DNA from: Bordetella parapertussis
Lineage (GTDB): Bacteria > Pseudomonadota > Gammaproteobacteria > Burkholderiales > SG8-39
Direction of reading: 5' to 3'
DNA: 17,805 nt
Assembly: GCA_945869935.1 (NCBI GenBank)
Contig: CAMBSA010000004.1
Coordinates: 1 to 17,805 of the forward strand
Below, piece by piece: positions 1 to 7,145 of the stretch. Both the position numbers and the translations under genes were made by a program. Within the stretch, counting starts at the first letter, position 1, and each line of letters begins with the position of its first letter. Below the pieces are notes generated by a model. That model was not told the DNA's origin. It saw only the letters and a program-made list of their open reading frames with translations, and made no database searches.

Positions 1-1157
1 TCGCGCGCCACCGTCACCGTCAGGCGCACACCGGTGGCGGCCAGCGGGTGTCCGATCGCGATCGCACCGCCATTTACGTTCACCCTGGCATGGTCAAGCC
101 CCAGTTCACGTTCCACCGCAAGACACTGCGCTCCGAAGGCTTCATTGATCTCGAACCGGTCCACAGCATCAAGCGACAGGCCGGCACGTTCCAAAAGGAG
201 ACGAATCGCGGGCGCGGGGCCGATCCCCATGATTTCCGGTGCCACGCCGATCACCGCCGCGGCCCGCACACGCGCGAGCGGCTTGAGCCCCTTGCGCTTC
301 GCGAACGCGCCGGAACCGATGAGCGTCGCCGCAGCACCGTCGACGATCGCCGAGCTGTTGCCCCCAGTCTGTACACCGCCAAACGCGGGTTTGATCTGCG
401 CGAGCTTCTCGATCGGCGAGGGCCGGACATGCGTGTCTGCGGCAAGCGATTCCACCTGCGAGGACAAGCGGATGCCGCGATTGCGATAACCCTTGAATTC
501 GAAGGCCTCGGTCCTGACAGGCACGATCTCCCCCACGACAAAGCCGTCCTTTTGCGCCGCCAGCGCCCGAACGAAGCTGTCCGCCGCGAACGCATCCACG
601 TCCTCGCGGCTAATCTTGTACTGCCTTGCAAGATTCTCGGCCGTGTCACCCATGCTGATATTCGGCGCGGTGTCCACGAGCCCTTCCCATAGAAAGTCCT
701 TGAATTCCACCTGACCCATGCGGAACCCCCCGCGGTGGGTGTAGGCCGCGATCGGATTGCGAGTCATCGATTCAGCGCCTACACACAGCCCGAGTTCGAT
801 CTGCCCAAGCACAATCGCGTCAGCGGCCTGGCGTATGAGTTCGAAGCCGGTGCCGCACACACGCTGCGTGAGAGACGCGGGCACCTCGATCGGAACACCG
901 GAATACAGCCCGATATGCCTCGGCAACATGTAGGCGTCGTAGCTCGCCTGCGCCATGCTGCCCGCAATTACCGAACCGACATCCGAGGGGTCGACGCCGG
1001 AACGCTCGAACACTGCGCGCGCCGCCTTGATCCCCAGGTCGATCGGTGAGACGCCGCCGAGCACGCCGTTGAAGTCGGCAAACGGAGTGCGTACGCCATC
1101 GAGCAGCCACACGTCGTCGTAGTTGGAGGCGATTCCCGAATGTTTGCTTGCAGCCAT
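1..1157 (-). CDS. Thiolase (acetyl-CoA acetyltransferase family), 3' end beyond window
   Basis: Reading the minus strand from ATG at 1157 gives 385 codons with no stop, running off the left edge. Thiolases condense or cleave acyl-CoA using two cysteines and a histidine. The nucleophile motif VCGTGF puts the reactive Cys at residue 101; MGDTAENLA is near 169, INEAFGAQ near 337-344 and GGAIAIGHPLAATG near 363-376, with the catalytic His at 370. The final CxG cysteine motif would lie just outside the window, so the gene is nearly complete (families are usually about 390-400 residues). A purine-rich stretch (AGGCAGGGG) precedes the ATG. The sequence does not resemble PaaJ closely (VCGTG in place of LCGSG, different N-terminus), so its substrate is open. 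It is divergent from paaG and may share control with it. Thiolase identity is very secure; specific function is not. Confidence 0.95.
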   Translation of the reverse strand, partial: MAASKHSGIASNYDDVWLLDGVRTPFADFNGVLGGVSPIDLGIKAARAVFERSGVDPSDVGSVIAGSMAQASYDAYMLPRHIGLYSGVPIEVPASLTQRVCGTGFELIRQAADAIVLGQIELGLCVGAESMTRNPIAAYTHRGGFRMGQVEFKDFLWEGLVDTAPNISMGDTAENLARQYKISREDVDAFAADSFVRALAAQKDGFVVGEIVPVRTEAFEFKGYRNRGIRLSSQVESLAADTHVRPSPIEKLAQIKPAFGGVQTGGNSSAIVDGAAATLIGSGAFAKRKGLKPLARVRAAAVIGVAPEIMGIGPAPAIRLLLERAGLSLDAVDRFEINEAFGAQCLAVERELGLDHARVNVNGGAIAIGHPLAATGVRLTVTVAR

Positions 1158-1313
1158 GTTCCCCTGCCTTGCCTTGTTAAGCCAGTGCGGCGAGTCTCGC
1201 AGCACTCGCACGCGATATCAAATCGCGTTTCGCCATCGGCGCGTAACACCCTCCGGACCGTCGGGAAGCGCATGCTAGACTCACTCAAACTCACTGATTA
1301 AACAGAGATTTTC
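1158..1313. promoter_or_regulatory. Divergent control region between thiolase and paaG
   Basis: This 156-base gap must hold the promoters for both divergent genes. It contains a perfect 7-bp inverted repeat ACGCGAT-N5-ATCGCGT at 1210-1228 and a tandem 10-base repeat, ACTCACTCAA/ACTCACTGAT, at 1279-1298. I see no convincing -35/-10 pair in either direction; TAGACT at 1276-1281 is a weak -10 candidate for paaG. Lack of consensus plus a palindrome suggests regulated rather than constitutive expression. That is inference. Confidence 0.5.
1210..1228. promoter_or_regulatory. Palindromic operator candidate
   Basis: ACGCGAT and ATCGCGT form perfect 7-bp arms around ATCAA, a 19-base dyad of the size bound by dimeric TetR- or GntR-type repressors. 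It lies between two divergent CoA-metabolism genes. No regulator gene of those families is in the window, so the binding protein is unknown. Confidence 0.4.
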
Positions 1314-2105
1314 ATGAGCGAACCGAGCATACTTTACGCCGTTGCCGACGGTGTTGCGACAATCACCCTGAACCGGCCAAGCCGGCTGAACAGCTTTACC
1401 GAGGCGATGCACGAGGAACTGCGGTCGGCGCTGGATCGCGTCCGCGGCACGCCGGAGGTCCGCGCGCTGATCCTCACCGGCGCCGGACGAGGCTTCTGCG
1501 CCGGACAGGATCTCGAGGAACGCAAGACCGAACACGGCAGCGAGCCGCCCGATCTCGCAGAAACCATCGGCCGCAATTACAACCCGCTGGTGATGACACT
1601 CCGGACCCTTTCGATACCGGTCGTATCGGCCGTCAACGGAGTCGCCGCTGGCGCCGGCGCGAGCGTCGCACTGGCCGCCGACATCGTGCTCGCGGCCCGT
1701 TCGGCGAGTTTCATCCAGGCGTTCTCGAAGATCGGTCTGGTGCCGGATTCCGGCGGCACCTGGTTTCTGCCGAGACTGGTGGGCGATGCACGTGCACGCG
1801 CGATGACCTTGCTCGGAGATCGCCTCTCCGCGGAGCAGGCCGAGCAATGGGGCATGATCTGGCGCTGCGTGGACGATGACCAGCTCGCCGACGAAGCTCA
1901 AAAGCTCGCGGGTGACCTCGCGAGAGGTGCAACCCGCGGGTTGGCGGCCATCAAGCAGGCGCTGAACGCAAGCGCGACGAACACTCTGCAGCAGCAACTC
2001 GAACTCGAGCGCACCCTTCAGGGCGAACTCGCCCGCAGCGACGACTACCGCGAAGGCGTGAACGCCTTCAAGGAAAAGCGACTGCCGAACTTCAAGGGGC
2101 GCTGA
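1314..2105 (+). CDS. paaG: PaaG-like 1,2-epoxyphenylacetyl-CoA isomerase (enoyl-CoA hydratase/isomerase family)
   Basis: 263 residues, the usual length for the crotonase fold. The sequence follows E. coli PaaG closely from memory: LNRPSRLNSF near the start, the oxyanion-hole stretch GAGRGFCAGQDLEER (57-71), YNPLV, VNGVAAGAGAS (108-117), AFSKIGLVPDSGGTW and the C-terminal DYREGVNAFKEKR. Asp145 in GLVPDSGG matches the position of PaaG's catalytic Asp. PaaG rearranges the ring epoxide of phenylacetyl-CoA to the oxepin, and can also shift double bonds. The paaABCDE epoxidase genes are not in the window, so it may act in another CoA-linked aromatic or fatty-acid route. The ribosome site is weak (CAGAGA). 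The stop is two bases before the paaI start, so the two are surely co-transcribed. Confidence 0.88.
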   Translation: MSEPSILYAVADGVATITLNRPSRLNSFTEAMHEELRSALDRVRGTPEVRALILTGAGRGFCAGQDLEERKTEHGSEPPDLAETIGRNYNPLVMTLRTLSIPVVSAVNGVAAGAGASVALAADIVLAARSASFIQAFSKIGLVPDSGGTWFLPRLVGDARARAMTLLGDRLSAEQAEQWGMIWRCVDDDQLADEAQKLAGDLARGATRGLAAIKQALNASATNTLQQQLELERTLQGELARSDDYREGVNAFKEKRLPNFKGR

Positions 2106-2107
2106 AT

Positions 2108-2566
2108 ATGAATCCTGCGGTACCGACGGATCCCAGCGAACTCGCCCACGCCTGCGCGACCGCAATTCTTTCCCGCGACAATGCGATGCGGGGTCTGGGC
2201 ATCGAATTGATTGATATCGCCCCCGGATTCTCGAAGGTCCGGATGAGGGTGCGCGATGACATGACCAACGGCCACAAGATCGGACACGGCGGGTTCACCT
2301 TCACCCTTGCCGACTCGGCCTTCGCTTTTGCCTGCAATAGCTACAATAAGATCGCGCTCGCGGCGAACTGCTCGATCGACTTCTTGCGGCCCGCATGCCT
2401 CGGCGATCTGCTGACAGCCACCGCGCAGGAGCAATCCTTGGCCGGCAGGAACGGTATATACGATGTCCGGATCGAGAATCAGGACGGTGAACTGGTCGCG
2501 CTATTCCGCGGCAAATCGACCCAGATCAAGGGCACCACGCTCGACGGCCCGCAGGCACAGGCCTGA
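2108..2566 (+). CDS. paaI: PaaI-like hydroxyphenylacetyl-CoA thioesterase (hotdog fold)
   Basis: 152 residues with the PaaI signature: NGHKIGHGG (54-62) followed by LADSAFAFACNS (67-78), then CSIDFLRPA and GDLLTATAQE, YDVRIENQDGELVALFRGKS. Asp69 sits where the catalytic Asp of E. coli PaaI lies, and His60-Gly-Gly is the conserved HGG. PaaI hydrolyses ring-hydroxylated or dead-end phenylacetyl-CoA adducts in the cytoplasm, freeing CoA. It starts two bases after the paaG stop, so translation is probably coupled. The paaG-paaI pair as a unit supports assignment of both, though no other paa genes are visible here. Confidence 0.88.
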   Translation: MNPAVPTDPSELAHACATAILSRDNAMRGLGIELIDIAPGFSKVRMRVRDDMTNGHKIGHGGFTFTLADSAFAFACNSYNKIALAANCSIDFLRPACLGDLLTATAQEQSLAGRNGIYDVRIENQDGELVALFRGKSTQIKGTTLDGPQAQA

Positions 2567-2629
2567 ATCGCCGAGAAAGCGTTGCGTGGCATCGATGCCC
2601 TCCGCCCCTCATTGCCCGGGACTCCCGGT

Positions 2630-4000
2630 ATGCGAACCCGAATCGCGGTAGCCCGGCTGAGTTTCGCCAGCAACAGGTTCAACCCGGTCATCACCTCCGC
2701 GGCCGATATGGATTCCGTCGCGACAGGGCCTTGCGCGGAACTCGACGCAATCGACTCATTTCGCGAGAAGCATCCGGATGTCGACATCCGGATCCGGTTG
2801 TCATCTTCCGCGCGGCCGGGGGGGCTTCTCGCCGACGACGTATGGACGAGGAGTTGTGATGAACTGCTGGCGACTCTGGGGAACGCTGACTTCGATGCCG
2901 TAGTCCTTGTTCTTGACGGCAGGACAGTTACGGTGAGCATGGATTCCCCGGAGCTCGAACTGGTTCGGGCGGTTCGCGACCTCATCGGTGAGCGTCCTCT
3001 CGGGCTGGTACTCGGCCACCGTGCCAATCTCGGAAGCGAACTCCCGCCCCTGGTGGACATTGCCATCGCCTCACGCGAGGCAAGCCCCACTCGCGGTCCC
3101 GGTTTCGCGATGCATAACGTACTGTGCGAACTGCTTCGCCGCTGCGCCGGCGCAGCCCGCCTGCACCATGCCCTTGGCCAGACGCCGTTCACCCTCGCGG
3201 CTGCCGCCGTCGACGGCGCCCAGAGCACGCTTGATGAAATCGAGGCCGGGTCCGCCCTGTTCGCAAGCGTGTTCACCGGATTTCCCTACAGCGATGTTCC
3301 CGATGCATGTGCGCGAATCCTTGCGTGGGCGAATACCAAGGAGGAGGCATTGGCGCAGGTGCGCGCGCTCGGTGGCCGTTTCGTCGAGAAACGCGGCGCG
3401 TTCAGGCTTGGCCTGCCCGGGCCGAACCTCGCGCTGCGCAAAGCGCTCGCCGAACGCGCCGGGGAACAGAACGGGACGATTCTCGTGACCGACCCCGCAG
3501 ACGCTCCCGAGTATGGCGGTGCCTGCGATTCCACCGGACTGCTTCGCGCCCTGCTTGCCCTGCAGCCCGACGAACCTGTCGGGTTTGCCTACCTGGCAGA
3601 TAGCGTTGCTCTCGAAACTGCGTTTCTTGGAGGTGTAGGCAAAACCATCGACGTATCGCTCGGTGCGCGACACACTCGCGAATTCGGCGCTACGATCGTG
3701 GTCCGTGCACTCGTCGAGCACCTGACGTCTGACGCCGGGGCGTTCGGTCGATCAGCACTTGTTTCGGTCGGTCATGCGAAGATCGCGATTACCCAGCGCA
3801 CCGCGATTGCGAATTCATCGGAGGCGCTCGAGCTGCTTGCACCGGAACTCACGCGCATCAACGTGCTGGTGCTCAAGGCCGGGATGCGGATTTCGCCGCG
3901 ACTCGCAGCCATGGTCCGGAGCGTCATTCCTTGCGATACGTCGGGCCCTGCCGCTCTTGATGTGGCGAGCCTCCCGCTGAAAAACCTCCGCGCGCGCTGA
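2630..4000 (+). CDS. M81/MlrC-like protein lacking the family's metal ligands
   Basis: 456 residues from ATG 2630. I chose this start because MlrC proteins begin MRIAVA-like, as here (MRTRIAVARLSF); the frame is open back to a TTG at 2582. The two-domain MlrC layout is recognisable: the C-terminal half has DPADAPEYGGACDSTGLLRALL (compare the family's D-NPGGGAPGDST) and AFLGGVGKTIDVSLGA. MlrC enzymes are zinc hydrolases of amides and peptides, named after microcystin degradation. In this protein HETN is FASN (12-15), LHGAM is LDGRT (95-99), DLHAN is GHRAN (129-133) and the YRTYPHxD stretch is ASREASPTR (147-155). All canonical ligand positions therefore seem replaced, yet the frame is intact. 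It is likely non-catalytic or has a different activity. It follows paaI after 63 bases and may be in that operon. Confidence 0.75.
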   Translation: MRTRIAVARLSFASNRFNPVITSAADMDSVATGPCAELDAIDSFREKHPDVDIRIRLSSSARPGGLLADDVWTRSCDELLATLGNADFDAVVLVLDGRTVTVSMDSPELELVRAVRDLIGERPLGLVLGHRANLGSELPPLVDIAIASREASPTRGPGFAMHNVLCELLRRCAGAARLHHALGQTPFTLAAAAVDGAQSTLDEIEAGSALFASVFTGFPYSDVPDACARILAWANTKEEALAQVRALGGRFVEKRGAFRLGLPGPNLALRKALAERAGEQNGTILVTDPADAPEYGGACDSTGLLRALLALQPDEPVGFAYLADSVALETAFLGGVGKTIDVSLGARHTREFGATIVVRALVEHLTSDAGAFGRSALVSVGHAKIAITQRTAIANSSEALELLAPELTRINVLVLKAGMRISPRLAAMVRSVIPCDTSGPAALDVASLPLKNLRAR

Positions 4001-4023
4001 CGCACACCCGGCGGTTGCCGTGT

Positions 4024-4051
4024 TTGACAGCCTGCCTGTGGTAACAATAAT
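4024..4051 (+). promoter_or_regulatory. Strong sigma70 promoter ahead of the hydroxylase gene
   Basis: TTGACA (4024-4029) is a perfect -35, followed by a 16-base spacer and AATAAT (4046-4051), five of six to the -10 consensus. Transcription would start near 4057-4060, leaving an untranslated leader of about 85 bases before the hydroxylase ATG at 4144. It could drive the whole rightward catabolic block. Confidence 0.7.
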
Positions 4052-4067
4052 GGCGCACTTGGCATTC

Positions 4068-4075
4068 GTGTACAC
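4068..4075. promoter_or_regulatory. GTGTACAC palindrome just downstream of predicted start site
   Basis: A perfect 8-bp palindrome lies about 10 bases past the predicted transcription start of the 4024-4051 promoter, a place where a bound repressor would block transcription. Such a short palindrome can arise by chance. Confidence 0.3.
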
Positions 4076-4143
4076 CAGAGCTTTTCTCGAAGTGGGCAAC
4101 ATGCCCCAGCACCGCGGCCAAGGCTTCGCACAAGGACTCTCAA

Positions 4144-5745
4144 ATGCAGGACAGTTACCAGGTTGTCATCGCCGGCGCGGGCCCCACCGGACTCGTTCTT
4201 GCAAATCTGCTGGGGATGCGGGGTATCCGCACATTGGTGCTCGAGCGCAATCCGGCGACGGTTCAGGAGCCGCGAGCAGTCTCGATCGACGACGAGTCGT
4301 TGAGAACCATGCAGGCGATCGGCCTCGTGGACAAGGTGCTGAAGGAGATCGTTCCGGGTTACGGCGCCTGGTACTACTCGCCTGCCGGCAGCATTTTCGC
4401 CAGGGTGAATCCTGCCACGCGCGAGTTCGGATTCCCGCGTCGATCGGCCTTCCGGCAACCGGTGCTCGAAGGTCAGCTCCGTGACGGCGTCACCCGGTTC
4501 GCCTGCGTGGACATGCTGTTCAGGCACGAGCTCACTGGCATTGATGCGCATGCCGAACGAGTAGACCTGACGGTTCGCACCGATTCCGGTGAAGTGCGCC
4601 GCGTCCGCACTGAATGGCTGGTGGGCAGTGACGGTGGGCGCAGCCAGGTCCGTGACTGGATCGGCGCGACGATGCAGGGTACGACGTTCGCAGAGCGCTG
4701 GCTCATCGTCGACCTCGCGGGGACACCCGACCGCTTCCGCCATACCCGCGTGTATTGCGATCCCACGCGTCCGGCTATCTCCCTTCCCGGCCCCCGCGGA
4801 ACCCGACGCTACGAATTCATGATGCACCCCGGCGAGCGAGACGAGGACATCCTTGACGAGGCCCGGGTCCGCGACATGATCGCCCGTCGAATTCCCGGCG
4901 ACCGCGACCTGCCGATCGTACGCAAGGTTGTCTACACCTTCCATGCGCGCATGGCAACCCACTGGCGCTCCGGGCGGGTGCTGCTTGCAGGCGACGCCGC
5001 CCACCTGACCCCGCCGTTCGCAGGGCAGGGAATGAACAGCGGCGTTCGCGACTCGCTCAATCTCGGCTGGAAGCTTGCTGCCGCGGTAAGCGGAAACCTT
5101 GGACCCGCCCTGCTGGAAAGCTACGAACCGGAGCGCAAACCGCATGCCTGGTCGCTGATTGAAATGGCGCTGACAATCGGGCGTTTCATGCAACCCAAGA
5201 GTGCCGCCGGCGCGCTGTTCAATCAGGCACTTCTGCGCCTATTGAGCATCTTTCCAGCGGCACGGGACTATGTGCTGCAGATGAAGTTCAAGCCCAAACC
5301 GCGCTATCGAAGCGGGTTCGTCGTCGATGACGGACTCCCGGACAAGGTCGCACTCGCTGGACGACTGTTTCCGCAGCCTCAGATTGAGCACCCCGAACGC
5401 GGCCATCTGCTGCTGGATGAGTTGCTCGGCACCGGATTTTCGTTGCTGGTATTCGGTCCACTCCCGGGGGACAGAGCTCCTTCCCTGGATCTGCCAGTGG
5501 AACTCGCCGCACGGCGGGTCTGGGTGCTTCCGAAGGACTACAATTTTCCCTGGCCCATGGAATTTGCCGGCTATGACGAGGTAATCCGGGATGCAGAAGG
5601 CGCAATCGATGCCGCGCTTCGCCCGGCAGGCGCGTGCGCAGTTCTTCTCCGACCGGATCGTCACGTGCTTGCCCTCATTCCCTTGAGCGCTCCGAAGATC
5701 GCCGAAGCCGCGATCCGCAGGCTCGTTGAAGCCACTCGGCACTGA
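4144..5745 (+). CDS. FAD-dependent aromatic hydroxylase, MhpA-like (3-(3-hydroxyphenyl)propionate hydroxylase family)
   Basis: 533 residues of the group A flavoprotein monooxygenase family. The N-terminal Rossmann motif GAGPTG (11-16) binds FAD, the DG motif GSDGGRSQVR is at 161-170, and the second FAD motif LAGDAAHLTPPFAGQGMNSG is at 281-300, followed by VRDSLNLGWKL. A C-terminal thioredoxin-like domain covers roughly 400-533. These enzymes use NAD(P)H and O2 to add a hydroxyl ortho to an existing phenolic one, giving a catechol-type substrate for ring cleavage. Resemblance is greatest to MhpA, but the actual substrate is unknown; resorcinol-type or hydroxybenzoate substrates are alternatives. 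AAGGA at 4132-4136, seven bases ahead, fixes the start. The LigAB pair downstream is the expected partner for opening the product ring. Confidence 0.9.
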   Translation: MQDSYQVVIAGAGPTGLVLANLLGMRGIRTLVLERNPATVQEPRAVSIDDESLRTMQAIGLVDKVLKEIVPGYGAWYYSPAGSIFARVNPATREFGFPRRSAFRQPVLEGQLRDGVTRFACVDMLFRHELTGIDAHAERVDLTVRTDSGEVRRVRTEWLVGSDGGRSQVRDWIGATMQGTTFAERWLIVDLAGTPDRFRHTRVYCDPTRPAISLPGPRGTRRYEFMMHPGERDEDILDEARVRDMIARRIPGDRDLPIVRKVVYTFHARMATHWRSGRVLLAGDAAHLTPPFAGQGMNSGVRDSLNLGWKLAAAVSGNLGPALLESYEPERKPHAWSLIEMALTIGRFMQPKSAAGALFNQALLRLLSIFPAARDYVLQMKFKPKPRYRSGFVVDDGLPDKVALAGRLFPQPQIEHPERGHLLLDELLGTGFSLLVFGPLPGDRAPSLDLPVELAARRVWVLPKDYNFPWPMEFAGYDEVIRDAEGAIDAALRPAGACAVLLRPDRHVLALIPLSAPKIAEAAIRRLVEATRH

Positions 5746-5858
5746 AGCTTGGGGGGCATTTTCGGTATCAGCGCATTCGATGCCCGAGCGACCTGATTCG
5801 ATCCCAAACCGCCGAACTCTGGTTAGAATGGTGCCAGAATACTTTCCGAGGAGAAAAC
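5746..5858 (+). promoter_or_regulatory. Gap with possible promoter for the ABC transporter operon
   Basis: This 113-base gap ends in a strong ribosome site, CGAGGAG. TAGAAT at 5824-5829 is a fair -10, but I find no matching -35 at normal distance, so an independent promoter is only possible. No clear terminator follows the hydroxylase gene. Confidence 0.3.
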
Positions 5859-7058
5859 ATGCACACGCTTTCCAATAATCCGCTCCGCATCGCGCTGGCA
5901 GCAGCGGTTTTCGCATTGGGTGCTGTCTCGGCGTTCGCCCAGACGGTCAAGGTTGGTGTTGTCAACACCTACTCCGGCCCGACCGCGACCCTCGGCGAGT
6001 ATATCGACAAGGGCATCAAGCTCTACACCAAGCTCAACGCCGACAAGCTCCCGGCCGGCGTCAAAGTCGAACTCATCATCCGTGACGATGGCGGGCCCAA
6101 CCCCGACAAGGCAAAGCAACTCGCGCAGGAATTGATCGTGCGCGACAAGGTTCAGATCCTCACCGGTGTCGTCTGGACCCCGAACGCCATCGCAATCGCC
6201 CCGCTGACGCGTGAAGCCAAGGTGCCCTTTGTCATCATGAATGCCGGCGGCTCGGTCATCACGACGATGTCGCCGTATATCGCGCGCACCTCCTTTACCC
6301 TATGGCAGAGCGCCTATCCGCTCGGTCAGTGGGCAGCCAAGAAGTACAAGCGCGCCTATATCGCGGTCAGCGACTTCACACCGGGACATGATTCGGAGGA
6401 AGCGTTCGAAAAAGGCTTCGTCGCGGGTGGTGGCCAGATTTCCGGCAAGGTGCGCATGCCGCTTGCCAATCCGGATTTCGTGCCGTTCATGCAGCGCGCC
6501 AAGGATGCGAAACCCGAAGTCCTGTTCGGATTCATTCCCGCGGGCCGCCAGGCGGCGCAGATCATGAAAGCCTTCGGCGACCTCGGTCTCGACAAGGCGG
6601 GCATCAAATTCATCGGAACCGGCGACATCACAACCGACGAGGAACTGCCGAACATGGGTGACGTGCCGCTTGGCGTAGTAACCGCGCACCACTACTCCGC
6701 TGCGGCCGACCGTCCGGCGAACAAGGCCTTCGTTGCCGCATGGAAGAAAGAGTATGGCGCCAATTCGACGCCGAACTTCCTCGGCGTTGCCGCCTACGAC
6801 GGAATGGATGCGATCTACGCCGCGATCCGTGAGCAGGCCGGCAAGATCGATCCGGACAAGACGATGGATATCCTCAAGAACTACAAAAACGCGAACAGTC
6901 CCCGTGGTCCGATTTCGATTGACCCCGCCACGCGTGACATCGTGCAGAACGAGTACATCCGGGAAGTCCGAAAGGTTGGCGGCCAACTCGCTAATGTCGA
7001 GCTGGAGACGATCCCGAACGTCAAGGATCAGTGGAAAGAACTGAACAACAAACGCTAG
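5859..7058 (+). CDS. ABC transporter periplasmic substrate-binding protein (branched-chain/aromatic type, LivK family)
   Basis: 399 residues. A signal peptide with a hydrophobic core (residues 9-24) ends in AFA, with cleavage likely after Ala27. The mature protein begins QTVKVGVVNTYSGP, the usual start of the type I periplasmic binding fold (Peripla_BP_6), and continues with GIKLYTKLN, IIRDDGGPNPDKAKQLAQEL and later GVAAYDGMDAIYAAI. It captures ligand in the periplasm and delivers it to the permeases encoded next. Aromatic acids or their derivatives are likely, judging by the neighbours, but the ligand cannot be read from sequence. AGGAG seven bases before the ATG gives strong initiation. A terminator-like hairpin follows directly, fitting a higher level of this protein than of the membrane parts. 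Confidence 0.93.
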   Translation: MHTLSNNPLRIALAAAVFALGAVSAFAQTVKVGVVNTYSGPTATLGEYIDKGIKLYTKLNADKLPAGVKVELIIRDDGGPNPDKAKQLAQELIVRDKVQILTGVVWTPNAIAIAPLTREAKVPFVIMNAGGSVITTMSPYIARTSFTLWQSAYPLGQWAAKKYKRAYIAVSDFTPGHDSEEAFEKGFVAGGGQISGKVRMPLANPDFVPFMQRAKDAKPEVLFGFIPAGRQAAQIMKAFGDLGLDKAGIKFIGTGDITTDEELPNMGDVPLGVVTAHHYSAAADRPANKAFVAAWKKEYGANSTPNFLGVAAYDGMDAIYAAIREQAGKIDPDKTMDILKNYKNANSPRGPISIDPATRDIVQNEYIREVRKVGGQLANVELETIPNVKDQWKELNNKR

Positions 7059-7070
7059 GCAAGCTGCCCT

Positions 7071-7106
7071 CCCCCGCGCCATGGCCCGCCGTGCCGCGGG
7101 GGTTTG
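7071..7106 (+). terminator. Hairpin terminator / attenuator between binding protein and permeases
   Basis: Perfect 8-bp arms CCCCCGCG (7071-7078) and CGCGGGGG (7095-7102) enclose a 16-base loop and run into TTTGTTTG. Its place after the binding-protein gene suggests partial termination or 3'-end protection of the upstream message, a known way ABC operons make excess binding protein. Confidence 0.65.
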
Positions 7107-7145
7107 TTTGCTCCACACCCAGACTGCCCCCCCGGGATCCTCGTA

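Noticed and set aside
48..692. Rightward open frame of 214 codons at the left end
   Set aside because: Antisense to the thiolase, whose catalytic motifs on the minus strand are unmistakable.
1281..2165. Leftward open frame of 294 codons
   Set aside because: Antisense to paaG; no protein family features.
2582..2629. TTG start 16 codons ahead of the MlrC-like ATG
   Set aside because: The extra residues do not match the family N-terminus, while the ATG at 2630 begins exactly like MlrC proteins.
4003..4025. Imperfect hairpin after the MlrC-like gene as a terminator
   Set aside because: The stem is interrupted by a two-base bulge and the T-run is only three bases long; it also merges with the -35 of the next promoter.
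3772..5193. Long leftward open frame of 473 codons
   Set aside because: It lies opposite the MlrC-like and hydroxylase genes, both with clear protein motifs; it shows no recognisable domain and reflects GC-rich codon bias.
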